Origin: Chryseobacterium gleum
GTDB lineage: Bacteria > Bacteroidota > Bacteroidia > Flavobacteriales_C > GCA-002722245
DNA: 11,159 nucleotides
Reading direction: 5' to 3'
NCBI GenBank assembly: GCA_945903925.1
Contig: CAMDPJ010000062.1
Location: forward strand, 1-11,159
This document shows, piece after piece, positions 6,039-11,159 of this stretch; position 1 is the first letter of the stretch, and the number at the start of each line of letters is the position of its first letter. The notes beneath the pieces were generated by a model. It made no database searches. It saw only the letters and a list, made by a program, of their open reading frames with translations, and was not told where the DNA came from. A program made the position numbers and the translations under genes.

Positions 6039-8666
6039 ATGAAAAAAATCAATTACTACTTTACATTGGGCTTTGTGTTTTTTATTACACTAGGTGTAAA
6101 TGCGGGGAATTTAAAGGTTACCGGCTACTTCCCTTCGTACCGCGCAACCACAAATGTCTCAGCGCAATGCGCTATGCTTACCGACATCATTTTCTCTTTC
6201 ATCAATCCTAATAGTACGGGGAATTTAATCAAAACAAATACCGATGCTACTTTCGGATTTGATGAAAATAAATTCATTATTGTTAGAGATGCTGCTTCAT
6301 CAAACGGAACTAACTTGTGGTTAGCACTAGGTGGTGCAGATGATAGCGGAATCAGAACTGCAAGATTAAACGATATTAATGCAAACTCAACTTACAGAAC
6401 CACTTTAGCTACTGAGTTAGTAACCTATGCTAATGCTAACGGGTGCTATGGTGTTTCTATTGACCATGAATTCCCTGTTGGTAGTACCAATATAACTAAT
6501 CACTTAGCTTTTCTACAAGCACTTCACACTGCAATTTTAGCGTCTACTAACGTAAACTTAAAAGTTGCTGTTGCTGTGGGTGGAGAATATGCAGGTGTAG
6601 CAAATCACCTTGGTTATGTAGACAACTCTCTTTTCTCTACTAATGCGAATTTAGTTGACGAATGGCATGTAATGGCGTATGATATGCCTGTGCCTAACGG
6701 AACTGGTTACGATGCTAACAGCCACTCTTCTTTGAATGATGCAAGAGGAACTATGGAAGGCTGGAATACTAAAGGTGTTCCTTACAACAAAATGTTGCTG
6801 GGCGTACCTTTCTATGCAAGATCTTCTTCTAACAGAGCAAATACACTAGAGTACAATAACCTTGGCGGAACAAAATCAACTAATTTCGGACAAGACAGTT
6901 ACGGTACTTGGTACTACAATGGTTGTCCTACCATACAATCTAAAATGGAATTGGCTTATACTACAAAACAATCTATGGGTATCTTGATTTGGGATTTAGG
7001 GCAAGACTTTGCTCCATCTGATCCTTACTCATTATTGAAATGTATCAATGATAAAAAAGCAGTAATGTGTCCGGTACCTAAACCGAACATGGGAGCTGAT
7101 AAAGGTTTCTGTGCACCAAATACAGTAACATTGAATCCAGGGGTTCCTGCATCTGCAGGCAGAACATTTGCATGGTACAAAAACAATGTATTACAAGTAG
7201 AAACTACAACTACTTTAGCGGTAAGTTCAGCTGGTACTTACAGAGTTAAAATTACTGAGGGTTCTTGCTACGCTGAAGACGAAATCATTATTGTTGCTGG
7301 TTCTCCTTTTACTACAACTGGTGCTTCTGGTTGCAACGGAGACAATTTAATTTTAACGGTAAATAATCCTGACGGTGCTAAAACTTATGACTGGTATGAT
7401 GCTGCTATTTCTGGAACTAAAAAAGGATCAGGTACAACATACAGTCAGGTATTTAATTCTAATACTACTTTGTATGTTGAAGAAAAAGCTACTGGTGTGA
7501 ATACTTATACTGGTGCAATTCAAACTTATGGAGATGTTGAATTATTAGGCGGCCAGTTTCAAGCAATGCCTTACAACAATTCATACCGAGGACAAAGAAT
7601 AACTGTTTTAGCTGATTTAACTGTTAAATACGTTAGAATCTATGTTTCTCATGCTGCTGGTGCAAGCGGAAAAATTCGTGTATTGAAAGCAGTTGACAAT
7701 TCATTGATTACTGAGTCAAGCACATTTACATACGCTACAAAAACATCAACAGGAAGTGGTTATGATATCGTTGATCTTGCTGTTAACTTCGCTTTAACTA
7801 CTGGTGATTACTTCATCTACCCAGAATGTACTTCTGGTACTTTAGGTTTCGGAGCAAATAAAGGTCAGGCCTTTACTCAATCTGGTGTTTTTGAAGTTGA
7901 GAAAAACAGCTATGTTGACTGGTCTCCAGGTGGAACAGCTACTTTCTTAACTTCTGAAAAAAATGACGCTGCACATGTTCACTATGGTTCTTTATTTAAA
8001 ATCGTAATTGAAACTGGTGCTAACGCATCTTGTGGAAGAACTGCTGCTACCGCAACTACTGTTAGTTGCGCTGCTCCAGTGGTTGCGATTACCAAACCAA
8101 CAAGCAACCAAAATTTCCCTTTTGATGGCAACCCTATCAACTTGGCAGCTACAGTAACATCAAACCTTGGTATTGCTTCTGTTTCTTTTGAAATTTGGGA
8201 TGGTGTAACAAAATTAGCTACCATTGTGCCTAGTCAGAATGTATCTACATTCTCAGCTACATGGACTCCGACAACTTGGTACTCTTCGCGCAAGTACACT
8301 TTAAAAGCAATTGCTACAGACACTAAAACACCTACAGCTCAAGTAACTAATGCTACTGTTGATTTCATCGTTGTTTCTAGCACAAGCACTTCTGAGCTTA
8401 TTCCAGTAACTGTGAGCCAAGTTAACTTGTATCCTAATCCATCTTCTAGCAACTTAAACGTTAACGTTAGTGCTGCTAAAGCTGGTGCTGCTACAATTTC
8501 GGTTTACGACTTAGCAGGAAGAACATTGTTTACTAGCACTCAAACTATTAGTATTGGTGCCAACATCTCATCTGTTGATGTTAATTCATTGGCTTCTGGT
8601 TCTTACATCTTGAATGTTACTATGAACGGCGAAACCGTTAATAAATCATTCTCTGTTGTAAAATAA
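6039..8666 (+). CDS. Secreted GH18 (chitinase-like) glycoside hydrolase with Ig-like modules and T9SS sorting domain
   Basis: Predicted extracellular or surface-bound enzyme (875 aa) acting on chitin or other beta-1,4-linked N-acetylglucosamine glycans. Signal peptide about 1-22 (MKKINYYF, hydrophobic core, ending near VNAG). GH18 barrel about 24-340: LKVTGYFPSYR (25-35), LWLALGGADDSG (93-104), the catalytic strand YGVSIDHEF (137-145), LKVAVAVGGEY (174-184), WHVMAYDM (209-216), LLGVPFYAR (253-261) and GILIWDLGQD (314-323). The consensus DxxDxDxE is here Y137-x2-S140-x-D142-x-E144: the proton donor E144 and adjacent D142 remain, the two earlier aspartates do not. Accessory part: Ig-like (about 345-420); a second Ig-like domain (about 424-675) that seems interrupted by a beta-rich insertion (about 486-660); a third Ig-like (about 678-778, VVAITKPTSNQNF). 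C-terminal type IX sorting domain 794-875 (VNLYPNPSSSNLNV ... GSYILNV ... FSVVK). Monocistronic, ending at an intrinsic terminator. It uses mostly AGA, GGT, GCT and ACT codons, unlike tgt. Confidence 0.9.
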   Translation: MKKINYYFTLGFVFFITLGVNAGNLKVTGYFPSYRATTNVSAQCAMLTDIIFSFINPNSTGNLIKTNTDATFGFDENKFIIVRDAASSNGTNLWLALGGADDSGIRTARLNDINANSTYRTTLATELVTYANANGCYGVSIDHEFPVGSTNITNHLAFLQALHTAILASTNVNLKVAVAVGGEYAGVANHLGYVDNSLFSTNANLVDEWHVMAYDMPVPNGTGYDANSHSSLNDARGTMEGWNTKGVPYNKMLLGVPFYARSSSNRANTLEYNNLGGTKSTNFGQDSYGTWYYNGCPTIQSKMELAYTTKQSMGILIWDLGQDFAPSDPYSLLKCINDKKAVMCPVPKPNMGADKGFCAPNTVTLNPGVPASAGRTFAWYKNNVLQVETTTTLAVSSAGTYRVKITEGSCYAEDEIIIVAGSPFTTTGASGCNGDNLILTVNNPDGAKTYDWYDAAISGTKKGSGTTYSQVFNSNTTLYVEEKATGVNTYTGAIQTYGDVELLGGQFQAMPYNNSYRGQRITVLADLTVKYVRIYVSHAAGASGKIRVLKAVDNSLITESSTFTYATKTSTGSGYDIVDLAVNFALTTGDYFIYPECTSGTLGFGANKGQAFTQSGVFEVEKNSYVDWSPGGTATFLTSEKNDAAHVHYGSLFKIVIETGANASCGRTAATATTVSCAAPVVAITKPTSNQNFPFDGNPINLAATVTSNLGIASVSFEIWDGVTKLATIVPSQNVSTFSATWTPTTWYSSRKYTLKAIATDTKTPTAQVTNATVDFIVVSSTSTSELIPVTVSQVNLYPNPSSSNLNVNVSAAKAGAATISVYDLAGRTLFTSTQTISIGANISSVDVNSLASGSYILNVTMNGETVNKSFSVVK

Positions 8667-8685
8667 TCGAGAGATAAATTATAGA

Positions 8686-8717
8686 AAGCCTTCCGTTGAA
8701 AAACGGGAGGCTTTTTT
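8686..8717 (+). terminator. Rho-independent terminator of the GH18 gene
   Basis: A 12-bp stem (AAGCCTTCCGTT, 8686-8697, with AACGGGAGGCTT, 8702-8713; one U-G wobble) encloses a GAAA tetraloop (8698-8701) and runs into a six-T tract (8712-8717). It begins 20 bases after the GH18 stop codon and separates that gene from rel. This is the strongest terminator in the window. Confidence 0.93.
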
Positions 8718-8805
8718 ATTTGCTTACACGCAACAATAGCATCGGTTTGAAAGTAGAAGATTCTCGGGCAAAAGCCTTATTTTTAAAACACAAACTTCAG
8801 CAAAA

Positions 8806-11013
8806 ATGAGCGAACTTACAATAGTGATTGATTTAGAAAAAGAAAAACAAGAGATTCTTAAACGCTACCGCGGTCTTCTTAGAGCTGGTAAAAAAGCTAG
8901 AACCGACCAAGAAAAGAAATTAATTAGAAAAGCTTTAACCGTTGCCATCTATGCGCATAAAGACATGCGTCGTAAATCGGGCGAACCTTATATTTACCAT
9001 CCTATTGAAGTGGCTCGCATCACCGCCGATGAAATTGGTTTAGGCACTACTTCTATTATCTGCGCTTTATTGCATGATACAGTTGAAGATACTCACATCA
9101 CGTTAGACGACATCAATTCGATGTTTGGTGCGAAGGTGGCCAACATTGTAGACGGTCTCACCAAAATATCATCTATGGCTGATACCGAAGAAAATCAATT
9201 CTCCATTCAGGCCGAAAATTTTAAAAGAATTCTACTTACACTTTCCGATGACATTAGAGTAATTCTCATCAAACTCGCCGATCGTTTGCACAACATGCGC
9301 ACAATGGAGTTTATGCCGCGACACAAACAACTTAAAATAGCCTACGAAACATTAAACATCTATGCTCCATTAGCTCATCGCTTGGGCTTGTACTCCATTA
9401 AAACAGAATTAGAAGATTTAGGGCTGCGTTACACCGAACCCGAATTGCACAAAACAATAGAAGAACACCTTGCCTCTACTCAAAAGAAAAGAACTCGCTA
9501 CATCAACAAGTTTAGTCTACCTATTATTAATGTGCTAACCGATAAAGGTTTTGATTTCGATATTAAAGGTAGAACCAAAAGCATTTTCTCTATAGCCCAA
9601 AAGATGAAGAAAAAAGAAGTAACCTTTGAGGAAGTTTACGACATATTTGCCATTCGCATCATCTTAAATTCTAAACCCGAAGAGGAAAAAACCGACTGCT
9701 GGAAAGTATATTCAAATGTTACCGATTTGTACACACCTCGTCCCGATAGATTGCGCGACTGGATATCTACGCCAAAAGGAAATGGCTATGAATCTTTGCA
9801 CACCACCGTGATGGGGCAAGATGGCAGATGGGTGGAAGTGCAAATTCGCACCAAGCGAATGGATGAAATTGCAGAGAAAGGATTGGCCGCGCACTGGAAA
9901 TACAAAGCATTAAATGCCGAACAGGAAAATCATTTAGACGTGTGGATTTCTAGAATCACAAAAATGCTAGAATCGGGCGATAATAATGCACTCGAGTTCA
10001 TTGATGACTTTAAAATGAACTTCTTTGCCGATGAAATTTACGCCTTCACTCCTGCTGGTGATATTAAAAATTTACCAAAGGGAGCAACAGCACTCGACTT
10101 CGCCTACGAAATTCACTCACGCGTTGGCGACCAATGTATTGGAGCTAAGGTAAACCACAAATTAGTTCCATTAAACTACGAATTACAAAGCGGCGAGCAA
10201 ATAGAAATTCTTACTTCTAAAAAACAAACACCAAAAGAAGATTGGCTAAACTTTGTGGTAACCGCTAAAGCCAAAAGCTGTATTAAAGAAGCCTTAAAAG
10301 AAGATCAAAAAAGAATCGCCATTGAGGGTAAAGAGATTTTCAAAATATGGATGGAGAAGCTGGATATATTGGTGAATCCTAATGTTCTCGGACAACTCAT
10401 CATGCATTTTCAAGTGAAAGTAGCGCCAGATTTATATTACAAAATTGCTTCTGAAGCCATAAAATTTGAAGAACTAGAAAACTTCTTCAAACAGAAAGAA
10501 GAAAATAAAAAGAGAAAATCTACCAAAGAGAAAGAGCCATCGAAACAAGGTAAAATTGGCATCTTGAATATTGGCGCTGATGAAAACATTAAATACTCTC
10601 TTTCTCCTTGCTGTAACCCAATTCCTGGCGATGAAGTGTTTGGTTTCAATAGTGCCGATGAAGGTATTAAGATTCACAAAACCAATTGCAAAAATGCCAT
10701 GCACCTACTTTCTAATTTCGCTTCACGAACCATCAAAGCGCAGTGGAACAGCAGTAGGAATGTAGCTTTCTTAACAGGTATACAATTTATTGGAATAGAT
10801 GACTTTGGTTTATTGAACAAAATCACCACAATTATTTCTATGGAAGAAAACATCAATATCAAATCGATATTCTTTACTTCTGAAGAAGGATTTTTTGAAG
10901 GTAAAATCATGTTGTACGTTACAAGTGTAGACCACCTCAAAAATTTAATGGAGAAATTCAAAGTGATTAATGGAGTGCATAAAGTGGAGAGAATAATGGA
11001 TGTAGCGGCTTAA
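8806..11013 (+). CDS. rel: Bifunctional (p)ppGpp synthetase/hydrolase Rel (RelA/SpoT homologue)
   Basis: Long RSH enzyme (735 aa, normal length) that makes and degrades the stringent-response alarmone (p)ppGpp. The HD hydrolase domain (about 45-200) keeps its metal and catalytic residues: YHPIEVA (H65), ALLHDTVEDT (H90, D91, E94, D95) and LADRLHNMRT (D159, N163), so hydrolase activity is expected. The synthetase domain (about 240-365) shows KGRTKSIFSIAQKM (254-267), STPKGNGYESLHTTV (321-335), VEVQIRT (343-349) and AEKGLAAHWKYK (356-367). The charge-switch motif before it reads R315-L316-R317-D318, resembling RxKD of bifunctional Rel/SpoT and not ExDD of RelA. C-terminal regulatory part: TGS (about 408-470), helical domain, zinc-finger type domain (C602, C603, H624, C628) and ACT (about 650-735). 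A lysine/glutamate-rich stretch (562-580) precedes the zinc-finger domain. No Shine-Dalgarno is seen; a weak -7-like TATTTTTA lies at 8778-8785. It is probably transcribed alone, after the GH18 terminator. Confidence 0.97.
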   Translation: MSELTIVIDLEKEKQEILKRYRGLLRAGKKARTDQEKKLIRKALTVAIYAHKDMRRKSGEPYIYHPIEVARITADEIGLGTTSIICALLHDTVEDTHITLDDINSMFGAKVANIVDGLTKISSMADTEENQFSIQAENFKRILLTLSDDIRVILIKLADRLHNMRTMEFMPRHKQLKIAYETLNIYAPLAHRLGLYSIKTELEDLGLRYTEPELHKTIEEHLASTQKKRTRYINKFSLPIINVLTDKGFDFDIKGRTKSIFSIAQKMKKKEVTFEEVYDIFAIRIILNSKPEEEKTDCWKVYSNVTDLYTPRPDRLRDWISTPKGNGYESLHTTVMGQDGRWVEVQIRTKRMDEIAEKGLAAHWKYKALNAEQENHLDVWISRITKMLESGDNNALEFIDDFKMNFFADEIYAFTPAGDIKNLPKGATALDFAYEIHSRVGDQCIGAKVNHKLVPLNYELQSGEQIEILTSKKQTPKEDWLNFVVTAKAKSCIKEALKEDQKRIAIEGKEIFKIWMEKLDILVNPNVLGQLIMHFQVKVAPDLYYKIASEAIKFEELENFFKQKEENKKRKSTKEKEPSKQGKIGILNIGADENIKYSLSPCCNPIPGDEVFGFNSADEGIKIHKTNCKNAMHLLSNFASRTIKAQWNSSRNVAFLTGIQFIGIDDFGLLNKITTIISMEENINIKSIFFTSEEGFFEGKIMLYVTSVDHLKNLMEKFKVINGVHKVERIMDVAA

Positions 11014-11025
11014 GTCGCCAGCCAG

Positions 11026-11110
11026 TGCGTTATTGCGAGGTACACCGAAGCAAACTTATCAAGCAGTTACTAATTAAATTCAATAAGGTTGCTTCGAGGC
11101 ACCTCCATTA
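11026..11110. repeat. Degenerate interspersed inverted repeat (CGTTATTGCGAGG ... CGAAGCAA type)
   Basis: It begins 12 bases after the rel stop. The left arm (TGCGTTATTGCGAGG 11026-11040, then TACACCGAAGCAA to 11053) is matched by an imperfect inverted right arm (about 11084-11110, containing TTGCTTCG and GCACCTCC). About 25-30 bases face a central A/T-rich spacer. The motif resembles the 'CGTCATTGCGAGG...GAAGCAATC' palindromic repeats scattered through intergenic regions of many bacterial genomes (from memory, no search made). Substitutions and gaps between the arms suggest an old copy. It could form a hairpin in the rel mRNA 3' end, but no T-tract makes it a typical terminator. Confidence 0.7.
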
Positions 11111-11141
11111 GTGTTCGGAACATAATAAACTTCAAACCTAA

Positions 11142-11159
11142 TGCGTCATTGCGAAAATT
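11142..11159. repeat. Start of a second copy of the CGTCATTGCGA repeat, cut by the window edge
   Basis: TGCGTCATTGCGA (11142-11154) repeats the left-arm opening TGCGTTATTGCGA (11026-11038) with one difference and in the same orientation. The window ends 5 bases later, so whether a full palindrome follows is unknown. Two copies 116 bp apart indicate a small cluster downstream of rel. Confidence 0.55.

Noticed and set aside
10437..10961. Several short open frames on both strands within the 3' half of rel
   Set aside because: All lie inside the rel frame, which shows continuous TGS, zinc-finger and ACT domain similarity; they are shadow frames.
1..11159. tRNA, rRNA, riboswitch, insertion sequence or phage-defence system
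   Set aside because: No cloverleaf, rRNA-like or transposase-like sequence was seen on either strand, and the genes are ordinary housekeeping and secretion genes. An undescribed defence or biosynthetic system is not supported here.

Overview
The window looks like chromosomal DNA of a member of the Bacteroidota. Four things point there: a secreted protein with a type IX secretion (T9SS) C-terminal sorting domain, TAnnTTTG-type -7 promoter boxes, start codons without clear Shine-Dalgarno sequences, and a low-GC, A/T-rich intergenic style. The species cannot be named from the sequence alone. Coding density is high, and no gene-free stretch exceeds about 150 bases.

Left part (1-2252, minus strand). 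A family 2 glycosyltransferase with membrane helices overlaps by 7 bases an ECF-type RNA polymerase sigma factor. A 67-bp intergenic repeat able to form a hairpin follows. Next comes the start of rsmG (16S rRNA G527 methyltransferase), whose 3' end lies outside the window. These genes could form one transcription unit, interrupted or attenuated by the repeat.

Centre (2334-5886). Divergently, tgt (tRNA-guanine transglycosylase, queuosine pathway) is coupled through a TAGTG stop/start overlap to an LptF/LptG-family permease for lipopolysaccharide export. A tandem-domain universal stress protein follows behind its own promoter. It runs tail to tail, 6 bp apart, against mgsA (methylglyoxal synthase).

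Right part (6039-11159). A large secreted GH18 chitinase-like protein carries Ig-like modules, an apparent nested beta-rich insertion and a T9SS sorting tail. It ends at a strong intrinsic terminator. Then comes a full-length bifunctional Rel ((p)ppGpp synthetase/hydrolase). The last 130 bases hold a degenerate interspersed inverted repeat of the 'CGTCATTGCGAGG...CGAAGCAA' type and the beginning of another copy.

Functionally this is mostly housekeeping and stress physiology (translation fidelity, tRNA modification, outer-membrane biogenesis, stringent response, methylglyoxal bypass) plus one secreted polysaccharide-degrading enzyme. I do not see an undescribed multi-gene system. The observations most worth checking are protein-level oddities: a TGT without the zinc cysteines, a GH18 motif that has lost two of its three aspartates, a Usp second domain with all motif glycines replaced, and the nested domain in the chitinase-like protein. 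The two repeat families are also worth a look.
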